NCBI GenBank assembly: GCA_017651385.1
Contig: JAGCCY010000040.1
Span: 1-5,266 of the forward strand
Direction: 5' to 3'
Length of the DNA stretch: 5,266 bases
From: Lachnospiraceae bacterium
GTDB lineage: Bacteria; Bacillota; Clostridia; Lachnospirales; Lachnospiraceae
Below the pieces are notes generated by a model that was not told where the DNA came from, did not search any database, and saw nothing but the letters and a program-made list of their open reading frames with translations. This document shows, in pieces, positions 1-5,266 of the stretch; position 1 is the stretch's first letter; every line of letters begins with the position of its first letter. Position numbers and translations under genes: made by a program.

Positions 1-435
1 GCAATGTTCATAGATGCGATCGTGGTAGGTAAATCAGTCGATTTCTTTGAATCGATCGATATCGGTCCCGCATGTCATTCCTATGTAACGTCGATCATAA
101 TGATGCTTATAGGCCTTATCATAATGGGTTATACGCAGTACACATATATGGTTGCATCATTGGGATGCGGGCCGAGAGATACGCTGCTTGTGGGATTGGC
201 AAAGCATATAAAAAAGATCCCTATCGGAGCGATCAGTATAATACTTTTAAGTCTTGCTACATTTATCGGTTGGATCCTGGGCGGTCCTGTCGGGATCGGG
301 ACCATTATCTGTGCTTTTGCAACGGGCCCGATAATGCAGTTTGCTTTTCATACCGTTCATTTCGATGCCGCAAAGGTCAAACATCAGTCGATCTTTAAGT
401 CGTTGAGGGTTTTTGTATCAAGACCCGCTGCATGA
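1..435 (+). CDS. YczE/YitT-like integral membrane protein, C-terminal part (5' end outside window)
   Basis: The reading frame is open from the first base, so the 144 codons before the stop at 433-435 are the C-terminal part of a longer gene; the family is usually a little over 200 residues. Counting from the window edge, hydrophobic segments lie near residues 28-50, 74-95 and 97-116. The family signature is visible as a glycine-rich turn, GCGPRDTLLVGL, followed by GGPVGIGTIICAFATGPIMQ and a basic, His-containing tail (VKHQSIF). These resemble YczE-type proteins (COG2364), cytoplasmic-membrane proteins with no established biochemical role, so no substrate is proposed. The ATG at 4 is probably internal. 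No convincing terminator follows, so read-through into the fucosidase gene 122 bp downstream is possible. Family assignment is from memory of the motif pattern. Confidence 0.75.
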   Translation, partial: AMFIDAIVVGKSVDFFESIDIGPACHSYVTSIIMMLIGLIIMGYTQYTYMVASLGCGPRDTLLVGLAKHIKKIPIGAISIILLSLATFIGWILGGPVGIGTIICAFATGPIMQFAFHTVHFDAAKVKHQSIFKSLRVFVSRPAA

Positions 436-557
436 TGCATATTCCGTTATTCGAAAATGCGACACACAATGCGAAGATTTGACGTAAAAATATCTTGTAT
501 CCGGATCCGTAGGATTCTATTCTTTAACCATAAAGATCTGTTGATAAGGAGACTGTT
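436..557 (+). other. Intergenic region upstream of the fucosidase gene, with weak promoter candidate
   Basis: This 122-bp gap has no intrinsic terminator: the only short pairing near the upstream stop (GCAT with ATGC, about 440-460) has no U-tract. The best promoter-like pair is TTGTAT at 495-500 and TATTCT at 518-523 with a 17-bp spacer, matching consensus at 3 and 4 of 6 positions, which is weak. TTGACG at 479-484 is a better -35 box but has no -10 box at a suitable distance. An 8-bp palindrome, CGGATCCG (502-509), falls inside the weak promoter's spacer; it may be chance. The fucosidase may therefore use a weak or activator-dependent promoter, or read-through from the upstream gene. Confidence 0.25.
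545..551 (+). promoter_or_regulatory. Ribosome binding site of the fucosidase gene
   Basis: TAAGGAG lies 6 bases before the ATG at 558 and is a near-perfect Shine-Dalgarno sequence. It fixes the start of the fucosidase, and no other in-frame start nearby has comparable support. Confidence 0.85.
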
Positions 558-2015
558 ATGGCAAAAGAACACTTTGAAGCGACATTTGGATCACTCTATA
601 ACTATAAGTGTCCCGACTGGTTTCGGGATGTCAAATTCGGTATCTGGAGTCATTGGGGCCCCCAGTCCGTTCCGATGTTCGGTGACTGGTATGCAAGAAA
701 CATGTATATCCAGGGAACTCCTCAGTACAATTATCATTTAAGACATTACGGGCATCCGTCAAAGTTCGGATATAAAGACTTATGTGCACTCTGGAAGGCA
801 GAGAAGTTCGATCCGGATGCGCTCATGGAAAAATACTATAATGCAGGCGCAAGATATTTTGTGTCACAGGCGTCACATCATGATAATTTCTTTAACTACG
901 ACTCGAAAGTAAACCGTTTCAACTCGGTAAATGTCGGTCCGGGCAAGGATATATGCATGATGTGGAAAAAGGCCGCACAAAAATACAACATGCCATTCGG
1001 TATAAGCGAGCATCTCGGTGCTTCATATTCATGGTGGAGAGTCAATAAAGGTTATGACGAGTACGGTCCTTATGCCGGTGTTAAGTATGACGGGGCCGAT
1101 AAAAAGCTTGAGTTTTACCATGACAATAATTATACGGGCCGCGACAAGATAATTGAGTGGCCGCTCGACAGATGGCTTACCGACAATAAGAAATTTAGGG
1201 ATTACTGGTTAAAAGCGGTTACGGAAATGATCGATGTCTTAAAACCGGATCTTCTCTATTCCGACAGTGCGCTTCCTTTTTATGAAAGAAAGATAGCAGA
1301 GGGTAAAGAGGATTACGATTACGGGCTTAAGATCGTATCACATCTTTACAATACATCGATTGAAGAACACGGCTTTAACAATGCGGTATATACCCAGAAG
1401 GATGATGATCCGAAGATATACACCGTGGGTATACTTGATTACGAAAGAAGCCAGATGAATGAGATAGGCGAGCATCCATGGCAGACGGATACCTGTATCG
1501 GCGGGTGGTTCTACGATTCAAGGCAGACGTATTTAAAGCCGGGTCATATTATTGAAATGCTTACCGATATCATTTCAAAAAACGGCACTATGCTTCTTAA
1601 TATCCTTCAAAGACCCGACGGTACGATCGATGAAGAAGCGGATTGGATATTATCAGAACTTGCAAAATGGTTTTCGATAAACGGTGAAGCTGTATACGGT
1701 TCAAGACCTTACACCCACTATTGCGAAGGAACCTCTAACGGTAAGATCGAAGCATTCAAGGAAGACCGTATAGACTGGAATGAAGGCGATTTCAGATTCG
1801 TCGTAAACGGCAACGATCTTTATGCTTTTGTAATGTGCCCGCGTCCCGGAAAGAGCGCAGTCATAAGGACTGTAGAAGATGCGGATAAGATAAGGCGCAT
1901 TACACTGTTAGGCCACGGAGAAGTTGAATATAACGTCTTTAACGGTGTTATAAACGTTAAAATGCCCGAAAAGCTTCCGACGGAATATGTGAACACATTA
2001 AAGATAGAATATTGA
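558..2015 (+). CDS. Alpha-L-fucosidase, glycoside hydrolase family 29, cytoplasmic
   Basis: A complete 485-residue protein, usual length for GH29, that would remove terminal alpha-L-fucose from oligosaccharides or aryl fucosides with retention of configuration. The (beta/alpha)8 catalytic domain occupies about residues 15-375, followed by a small beta domain to the end. Visible active-site features are KFGIWSHWG (26-34, with H32), GDWYAR (42-47), SHHDNF (106-111, with the His pair 107-108) and LLYSDS (232-237), where D236 is the probable nucleophile. The stretch DYERSQ (294-299) supplies E296 as the probable acid/base, and KNGTMLLN (341-348) runs into QRPDG (351-355). The SHHDN, PWQTDTCIG and QRPDG motifs place it in a clade distinct from the Thermotoga/human type, which has KHHDGF and a GP..DG ending. 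There is no signal peptide, so it acts inside the cell on imported substrate. Linkage specificity cannot be read from the sequence, and no fucose-use or sugar-uptake gene is adjacent. The nucleophile call is firm; the acid/base call is inferred by alignment from memory. Confidence 0.93.
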   Translation: MAKEHFEATFGSLYNYKCPDWFRDVKFGIWSHWGPQSVPMFGDWYARNMYIQGTPQYNYHLRHYGHPSKFGYKDLCALWKAEKFDPDALMEKYYNAGARYFVSQASHHDNFFNYDSKVNRFNSVNVGPGKDICMMWKKAAQKYNMPFGISEHLGASYSWWRVNKGYDEYGPYAGVKYDGADKKLEFYHDNNYTGRDKIIEWPLDRWLTDNKKFRDYWLKAVTEMIDVLKPDLLYSDSALPFYERKIAEGKEDYDYGLKIVSHLYNTSIEEHGFNNAVYTQKDDDPKIYTVGILDYERSQMNEIGEHPWQTDTCIGGWFYDSRQTYLKPGHIIEMLTDIISKNGTMLLNILQRPDGTIDEEADWILSELAKWFSINGEAVYGSRPYTHYCEGTSNGKIEAFKEDRIDWNEGDFRFVVNGNDLYAFVMCPRPGKSAVIRTVEDADKIRRITLLGHGEVEYNVFNGVINVKMPEKLPTEYVNTLKIEY

Positions 2016-2043
2016 CGGCAGAATGAATTTATGAGCCGGATAT

Positions 2044-2084
2044 AGAGCGGATGTATAAGTACATCTGCTCTGTTTATTTTTATT
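2044..2084 (+). terminator. Intrinsic terminator of the fucosidase transcript
   Basis: A 12-bp stem (2044-2055 with 2060-2071, one G-U pair) closes a 4-base loop, TAAG, and is followed by the U-rich run GTTTATTTTTATT. It lies 28 bases after the fucosidase stop. It separates the fucosidase from the antiporter gene. The stem can extend by a wobble and an A-U pair at its base. Confidence 0.88.
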
Positions 2085-2105
2085 ATGAAATAAGTCTGTT
2101 ATAAT
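2077..2105 (+). promoter_or_regulatory. Probable sigma-A promoter of the nhaC-family gene
   Basis: A perfect -10 box, TATAAT, is at 2100-2105. A weak -35 match, TTTTTA, is at 2077-2082 with a 17-bp spacer. The predicted transcript start, near 2112, leaves a leader of only about 20 bases containing the Shine-Dalgarno sequence. The -35 box lies inside the U-tract of the preceding terminator, so terminator and promoter are fused. Confidence 0.65.
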
Positions 2106-2114
2106 GGAAGCAAT

Positions 2115-2122
2115 AAAGGAGG
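2115..2122 (+). promoter_or_regulatory. Ribosome binding site that decides the antiporter start
   Basis: AAAGGAGG is a full Shine-Dalgarno match 8 bases before the ATG at 2131. An earlier in-frame ATG at 2104 has no ribosome site and overlaps the -10 box, so it would lie upstream of the transcript. The start is therefore 2131. Confidence 0.88.
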
Positions 2123-2130
2123 GGGACATA

Positions 2131-3642
2131 ATGGATTTTACTATGATCGAAACAGGGTGGTTTTCTCTGATCCCGCCCATTCTGGCAATTGCGCTCGCAC
2201 TTATCACCAAGGAAGTGTATTCTTCACTTTTTGCAGGTCTGTTCTCGGGCATGATCATCTATATGTTTGCGGGAGGCGGAAGCATAGTATCCGCTGTTTC
2301 AATGACATTTGACATGATGTATTCCAAGATTTCCGATAATGCATACATGATCATTTTCCTTGCGCTTTTGTGGGCAGTGGTCAGTCTAGTGTCCAAATCG
2401 GGAGGAAGCGAAGCTTACGGACGATGGGCAGGGAAGAAATTGAAGACCAAAAGATCCGCAGCACTTGCCACATCCCTTTTGGGAATTCTCATTTTTATCG
2501 ATGACGGGTTTAACTGCCTTACAGTCGGAACGGTCATGAGACCCATAACCGACAGACTTAAGATCTCAAGGGAAAAACTTGCTTACATAATCGATGCGAC
2601 CGCGGCTCCCGTATGTATCATTGCTCCGGTCTCGAGCTGGGCTGTTGCGGTGGCCAGCGAAGTCAGCGAGACAGGCGGTTTTCACATTTTTCTTTCAACG
2701 ATTCCATATAATCTCTATGCTCTGTTTACCATAGCCATGGTCTGCTTTATAAGCATATCCGGTAAAGATTTCGGCCCTATGAAAAAAGCCGAAGAAAGAG
2801 TCGCCAAAGAAGAGGCCGCAGAAGGCTTTGAGGAAAAAGAAGATAAGTCCAAAGGAAAAGTCATAGACCTTGTACTTCCCATTCTTGTGCTTATCGTCTG
2901 TGCAATTCTCGGTATGGCTTATGTGGGCGGTTTCTTTGAAGGAGTAAGCTTTTCGGAAGCGATAGGATACAATCCGACGGCAGGTCTTACTCTGGGTGCC
3001 TTTGCGGGACTTGTGACCGCAATGCTTTTGTATCTGCCCAGAAAGATCATGACATTTAAAGAATTTGTGGGCAATATTGTGGACGGTATCAGCAACATTG
3101 TTCCCCCCATGCTCATTCTTGTGCTGTCATGGAGTCTCGGCGGAGTGTGCAGGCAGCTTATCGGAACAGGTGAGTTTATATCGGGATTTGTAAGTACTTC
3201 AAATCTTCCGCTCGGGCTGTTGCCGCTGCTTATCTTTATCATTTCGGCTTTGATGAGTTTTTCGATGGGAACATCCTGGGGAACATTCGGAATGCTCATT
3301 CCCATCATTACCATGATCTGCAGTCCCGAGAGTGCAAGCGCATATCTTATACCGGCTCTTGGCGCTACTTTGGCAGGTTCCGTATACGGAGACCACTGTT
3401 CACCCATATCGGATACCACGATCCTTTCATCGACCGGTGCCGACTGCAAACATATAAGACATGTTGAGACTCAGTTGTCATATGCGACGCTTGTGGCGGT
3501 GATCTGCGGAATAGGCTATCTTATAGCCGGCTTTACTTTAACCCCGTGGATCTCTGTTATAGCAGGCATATTATTGCTGGCGGCAGCGATCTTATTCTTA
3601 AATCGTATCGGCTGGGCAGGCGAAAAGGCCGAAGAAAAATAA
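2131..3642 (+). CDS. Na+/H+ antiporter, NhaC family
   Basis: A 503-residue polytopic membrane protein of the NhaC antiporter family (Pfam PF03553, COG1757), expected in the cytoplasmic membrane, exchanging Na+ or a related solute for protons. Roughly 11-14 hydrophobic segments are visible, for example near residues 11-25, 69-88, 154-178, 186-209, 246-266, 283-301, 321-342, 358-384, 451-469 and 471-491. A highly charged loop at about 216-243, rich in Lys and Glu, splits the two halves and is probably cytoplasmic. Conserved-looking polar motifs within membrane regions include FIDDGFN (122-128), DATAAP (155-160), MGTSWGTFG (379-387) and GDHCSPISDTTI (420-431); the last is typical of the family. 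It has its own promoter and so need not be co-regulated with the fucosidase. Some NhaC-family members exchange organic acids such as malate and lactate, so the true substrate is open. Confidence 0.92.
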   Translation: MDFTMIETGWFSLIPPILAIALALITKEVYSSLFAGLFSGMIIYMFAGGGSIVSAVSMTFDMMYSKISDNAYMIIFLALLWAVVSLVSKSGGSEAYGRWAGKKLKTKRSAALATSLLGILIFIDDGFNCLTVGTVMRPITDRLKISREKLAYIIDATAAPVCIIAPVSSWAVAVASEVSETGGFHIFLSTIPYNLYALFTIAMVCFISISGKDFGPMKKAEERVAKEEAAEGFEEKEDKSKGKVIDLVLPILVLIVCAILGMAYVGGFFEGVSFSEAIGYNPTAGLTLGAFAGLVTAMLLYLPRKIMTFKEFVGNIVDGISNIVPPMLILVLSWSLGGVCRQLIGTGEFISGFVSTSNLPLGLLPLLIFIISALMSFSMGTSWGTFGMLIPIITMICSPESASAYLIPALGATLAGSVYGDHCSPISDTTILSSTGADCKHIRHVETQLSYATLVAVICGIGYLIAGFTLTPWISVIAGILLLAAAILFLNRIGWAGEKAEEK

Positions 3643-3687
3643 AAACCCGTAAAATGCATCTTGGACTTCAAAATTGCATTTCACAGG
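3635..3687 (-). terminator. Intrinsic terminator of the small minus-strand gene, overlapping the end of the antiporter gene
   Basis: Read on the minus strand, 3687 to 3646 folds into a stem of about 18 bp with three wobble pairs, one bulged A (3674) and a 5-base loop, AAGTC (3668-3664). It is followed at once by TTTTTATTTTT (3645-3635), a good U-tract. On the plus strand the same hairpin is followed by CGGTTTGATT, a poor U-tract, so it looks mainly one-directional. The U-tract is the complement of the last antiporter codons and stop. Confidence 0.8.
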
Positions 3688-3701
3688 CGGTTTGATTGAA
3701 G

Positions 3702-3747
3702 ACGCTCCTTTTTTAAGTCATGTTTTACCTATCTTAAAAAGGAGCGT
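3702..3747. repeat. Long inverted repeat in the convergent intergenic region
   Basis: The left arm, 3702-3717 (begins ACGCTCC, then six T), and the right arm, 3733-3747 (five A, then GGAGCGT), pair over 15 bp with one bulged T. The loop is 15 bases (3718-3732). The T-tract is inside the stem and no U-run follows on either strand, so it is not a standard terminator. In the minus-strand transcript it would lie in the 3' untranslated region between the stop codon and the terminator. There it could stabilise the mRNA end. On the plus strand the right arm contains an AAAAAGGAG sequence that the hairpin would hide. Confidence 0.75.
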
Positions 3748-3757
3748 ATTTATATGT

Positions 3758-3955
3758 TTATGCGGAACGGTAATTCTTTTTACAGATCAGATAACATTTA
3801 AGATCTTTGCCGGCCTTCACGGCTTTTACAAGCGTAAGGTAAAAATGCTCTTCGGAGAGACATATAAAATCATCGGGTTTGGGGATGTAGCCGAACATAT
3901 CTCTGTATTGCTGTATCCATAATGCGTATTTTGTGCTTAACTCTGACTGTGCCAT
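3758..3955 (-). CDS. Small protein of unknown function (65 residues)
   Basis: I do not recognise the family. The frame starts at the ATG at 3955-3953, preceded by AAAGGA (3968-3963) with 7 bases of spacing, and ends at the stop at 3760-3758. The predicted protein is soluble, with no signal peptide or membrane segment. It begins MAQSELSTKYALWIQQY, likely helical and rich in aromatic residues. A middle turn follows (GYIPKPDDF, 22-30), then a probable second helix, SEEHFYLTLVKAVKAG (34-49), and a basic tail with Cys at 54 and 58. The composition looks like a real folded protein and unlike an antisense shadow. Its own leader, promoter candidate and strong terminator support a real single-gene unit. 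It is convergent to the antiporter gene and divergent from degV. A longer frame from a TTG at 4084 was rejected. No function is proposed. Confidence 0.7.
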   Translation of the reverse strand: MAQSELSTKYALWIQQYRDMFGYIPKPDDFICLSEEHFYLTLVKAVKAGKDLKCYLICKKNYRSA

Positions 3956-3974
3956 CTGTAGATCCTTTCTTTCG

Positions 3975-3999
3975 GTGCCGATTTTTCCCCTCCCGGCAC
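3975..3999 (-). other. Hairpin in the leader of the small minus-strand gene
   Basis: On the minus strand GTGCCG (3999-3994) pairs with CGGCAC (3980-3975) around a 13-base loop that begins GGAGGGG. It lies between the predicted transcript start and the ribosome site of the small gene. The loop's purine run resembles a Shine-Dalgarno sequence but has no start codon after it. Six GC-rich pairs are enough to form, but a role is unproven. Confidence 0.4.
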
Positions 4000-4008
4000 A
4001 CGAGCGAT

Positions 4009-4017
4009 ATCTTATCA
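4009..4017 (-). promoter_or_regulatory. Candidate extended -10 promoter of the small minus-strand gene
   Basis: On the minus strand TG-A-TAAGAT gives an extended -10 element (TG at 4017-4016, hexamer at 4014-4009, 4 of 6 matches to consensus). No good -35 box is present at 16-18 bases; the best, TGGATT, is weak. The predicted leader is about 45 bases, containing the hairpin and ribosome site. Confidence 0.4.
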
Positions 4018-4045
4018 CGTTCCGGTACAAGAATCCATTAGGCAG

Positions 4046-4097
4046 ATTTAACATAGTTTTAAATTTTTTGTTAACAAAATTCAAAACTATGTTAAAT
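4046..4097. repeat. 52-bp AT-rich dyad between divergent promoters, candidate operator
   Basis: The arms ATTTAACATAGTTTT (4046-4060) and its exact complement AAAACTATGTTAAAT (4083-4097) form a perfect 15-bp inverted repeat. The intervening 22 bases hold a second perfect palindrome, TTTTGTTAACAAAA (4066-4079). The dyad sits between the candidate promoters of the small gene and degV, 25 bp upstream of the degV -35 box, where a shared regulator could act. It also contains a weak plus-strand promoter match (TTGTTA 4069-4074, TTAAAT 4092-4097, 17-bp spacer). No U-tract follows on either side, so it is not a terminator. Confidence 0.7.
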
Positions 4098-4122
4098 AAC
4101 GCGTATTTATAAGGTTTATCGG

Positions 4123-4151
4123 TTTACAACCCCGTGGTTCTGTGATATATT
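4123..4151 (+). promoter_or_regulatory. Sigma-A promoter of degV, extended -10
   Basis: TTTACA (4123-4128) and TATATT (4146-4151) each match consensus at 5 of 6 positions and are 17 bp apart. A TG at 4143-4144 makes it an extended -10 promoter. Transcription would start near 4158, giving a leader of about 53 bases with a short hairpin, CGAG (4158-4161) with CTCG (4170-4173). Confidence 0.75.
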
Positions 4152-4210
4152 ACGCTTCGAGTGCAGGGGCTCGGATCTAATAAAACGGTCATTGAGGAGA
4201 GGGGAAGAGT

Positions 4211-5068
4211 ATGATCCATATTATCACGGATTCGGCATCGGACATTGCTCAGGATGAGCTTGAAAATGTCACGGTCATTCCGCTTAATGTTACTATCGGC
4301 GGAAAGACTTATAAGGACGGTGTCGATATCACCAAGGACGAATTTTTTCAAAAACTAGAAGAGACTAAAGAAGCTCCGCAGACGGGACTTGCGAGCCCTG
4401 TGTGTTTTCAGGAGTATTTCGATAAATATAAAGAAGCCGGAGACGAGGCTATTGTAATAACCATTTCATCGGAGCTTTCGGGTACATTTCAGGCGGTTTC
4501 GATCGTGGCTGAGGGTTACGACAATGTGTCGGTGATCGATTCGCTGCTGGTAACGGCTCCTCAGAAACTTCTTGTACGCCGTTGTATGGATCTTATCGCC
4601 GCGGGGCTTTCAAGGCAGGAGATAGTGGAAAAGCTTGAGGCAGAGAAAAAGAGGATAGTTGCCTTTGCATCCATAGCTACGCTTGAGTACCTTTTAAAGG
4701 GCGGCAGGATCTCAAAAAGCAGTGCGCTTATCGGCGGCATTATAGGCATTCAGCCGATAATAACCATAAAAGACGGAAAGATAATCGCTATCGGAAAGGC
4801 CAGAGGCAGCAGACAGAGCAGCCGTTTTCTTAACGAGAAAGTCAGTGAGGTGGGCGGAATAGACTATTCCATGCCTTATGCCGTGGGATATTCCGGTTCG
4901 GACCGTACAAATCTTATGCAATATATAGAAAACAATCCAACGCTTGTGGATCCGGCTCCCCGGGAGATCGAAGTAGTGCAGATAGGAAGCGCTGTGGGAA
5001 CCCATGCGGGCCCCGGAGCGGTTTTGGTCACTTTCTTTGCAAAGGGAGATCGGCCGGATGACAGGTGA
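4211..5068 (+). CDS. DegV family (FakB-like) fatty-acid-binding protein
   Basis: A 285-residue cytoplasmic protein of normal length for the DegV family. Characterised members (FakB) carry a fatty acid and present it to the kinase FakA, which makes acyl-phosphate for phospholipid synthesis. Visible motifs are ITDSASD (5-11), the region around T58 (QTGLASP, 57-63), ISSELSGTF (85-93), VIDS (108-111), GGRIS (164-168, with R166) and THAGPGA (264-270, with H265). The T58, S90-G91-T92, R166 and H265 positions correspond to the usual ligand and phosphate pocket. The segment after VIDS reads LLVTAPQK (112-119), where many family members have a glycine-containing turn; related clostridial proteins also vary here. 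The start at 4211 follows a purine-rich stretch (GAGGAGAGGGG, 4194-4204). The MATE gene begins 36 bp after the stop, with no terminator between, so the two are probably co-transcribed. No FakA partner is in the window. Confidence 0.9.
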   Translation: MIHIITDSASDIAQDELENVTVIPLNVTIGGKTYKDGVDITKDEFFQKLEETKEAPQTGLASPVCFQEYFDKYKEAGDEAIVITISSELSGTFQAVSIVAEGYDNVSVIDSLLVTAPQKLLVRRCMDLIAAGLSRQEIVEKLEAEKKRIVAFASIATLEYLLKGGRISKSSALIGGIIGIQPIITIKDGKIIAIGKARGSRQSSRFLNEKVSEVGGIDYSMPYAVGYSGSDRTNLMQYIENNPTLVDPAPREIEVVQIGSAVGTHAGPGAVLVTFFAKGDRPDDR

Positions 5069-5104
5069 TCCTGTATTGTGTGTGGTTAAGGAGAGTAAAT
5101 ATAT

Positions 5105-5266
5105 ATGAAACTGTTTGAACCCGTTGATATGAGGGAGGGACATCCGGTCCAAAAGATCGTAGCGTTCACCATTCCCATGCTTTTGGGAAATGTTGCCCAG
5201 CAGCTTTATAACACTGTTGACAGCATTATCGTGGGCCGTTACGTAGGGGATAATGCGCTTGCCGCA
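5105..5266 (+). CDS. MATE family efflux transporter, N-terminal part (3' end outside window)
   Basis: The first 54 codons of a gene that runs off the window; the family is usually about 450 residues. The start has an AAGGAGAG ribosome site at 5088-5095. The protein opens with a short cytoplasmic N terminus (MKLFEPVDMREGHPVQK), then the first membrane helix, IVAFTIPMLLGNVAQQLYN (18-36). Next comes the TVDSIIVGRYVGDNALAA region (37-54), where the VG..VG..ALAA pattern is characteristic of MATE exporters of the DinF/NorM type. These proteins use a Na+ or H+ gradient to expel drugs or metabolites; the substrate cannot be deduced. It sits 36 bp behind degV on the same strand. Confidence 0.88.
   Translation, partial: MKLFEPVDMREGHPVQKIVAFTIPMLLGNVAQQLYNTVDSIIVGRYVGDNALAA

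Noticed and set aside
502..509. Palindrome CGGATCCG upstream of the fucosidase
   Set aside because: Eight bases is within chance expectation and there is no second copy or clear promoter to anchor it as an operator.
2104..2130. Nine-codon N-terminal extension of the antiporter from an earlier ATG
   Set aside because: The ATG overlaps a perfect -10 box and has no ribosome site, while the ATG at 2131 has AAAGGAGG at ideal spacing.
2919..3449. Long open frame antisense to the antiporter gene
   Set aside because: It is a shadow of the membrane protein's codon pattern, with no ribosome site or family resemblance.
3754..3801. Fifteen-codon plus-strand frame behind an AAAAAGGAG sequence
   Set aside because: It is very short, and its ribosome site is half of a hairpin that better fits the 3' end of the minus-strand gene. 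It overlaps that gene's coding region, so chance is the simpler reading.
3956..4084. N-terminal extension of the small minus-strand gene from a TTG at 4084
   Set aside because: The extra 43 residues look unlike coding sequence, would translate through the promoter candidate, leader hairpin and dyad, and have no ribosome site, unlike the ATG at 3955.
4194..4204. Possible riboswitch in the degV leader
   Set aside because: The leader is only about 53 bases with one short hairpin and no recognisable aptamer or expression platform.
4712..5152. Open frame antisense to degV and the MATE start
   Set aside because: It covers two well-supported genes on the other strand and shows no protein-family features.

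Overview
The window reads as ordinary chromosomal DNA of an anaerobic Firmicute, most likely of the class Clostridia and plausibly Lachnospiraceae. That placement is an inference from the strong AAGGAG-type ribosome sites, sigma-A-like promoters, intrinsic terminators, and the mix of genes: YczE-type membrane protein, cytoplasmic GH29 fucosidase, NhaC antiporter, DegV lipid-binding protein and MATE exporter. No mobile element, CRISPR array, tRNA or rRNA was seen.

Layout, left to right. Positions 1-435 (+) hold the C-terminal part of a YczE/YitT-like membrane protein cut by the window edge. A 122-bp gap leads to a complete alpha-L-fucosidase (558-2015, +), which ends in a strong intrinsic terminator at 2044-2084. 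That terminator runs directly into a compact promoter for an NhaC-type Na+/H+ antiporter (2131-3642, +). A small 65-residue protein of unknown function is encoded convergently on the minus strand (3758-3955). Its transcript appears to end at an intrinsic terminator (3646-3687) whose U-tract overlaps the last codons and stop of the antiporter gene. Its 3' untranslated region also carries a second long hairpin (3702-3747). Divergent from the small gene are degV (4211-5068, +), with a good extended -10 promoter, and the start of a MATE efflux transporter (5105-end, +), probably in one transcript with degV.

The genes do not form one obvious pathway. The fucosidase has no signal peptide, so it would act on imported fucosylated sugars, but no sugar transporter or fucose catabolic gene is visible. 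The antiporter is an ion-homeostasis protein with its own promoter. DegV proteins bind fatty acids for phosphorylation by a FakA-type kinase, which is not in the window.

The part that the known genes do not explain is 3643-4210. It contains the orphan small gene, two hairpins at its 3' end, a hairpin in its leader, and a 52-bp AT-rich dyad (4046-4097) between the two divergent promoters. I found no convincing evidence of a new multi-gene system. These regulatory structures and the orphan gene are the best candidates for a second look.
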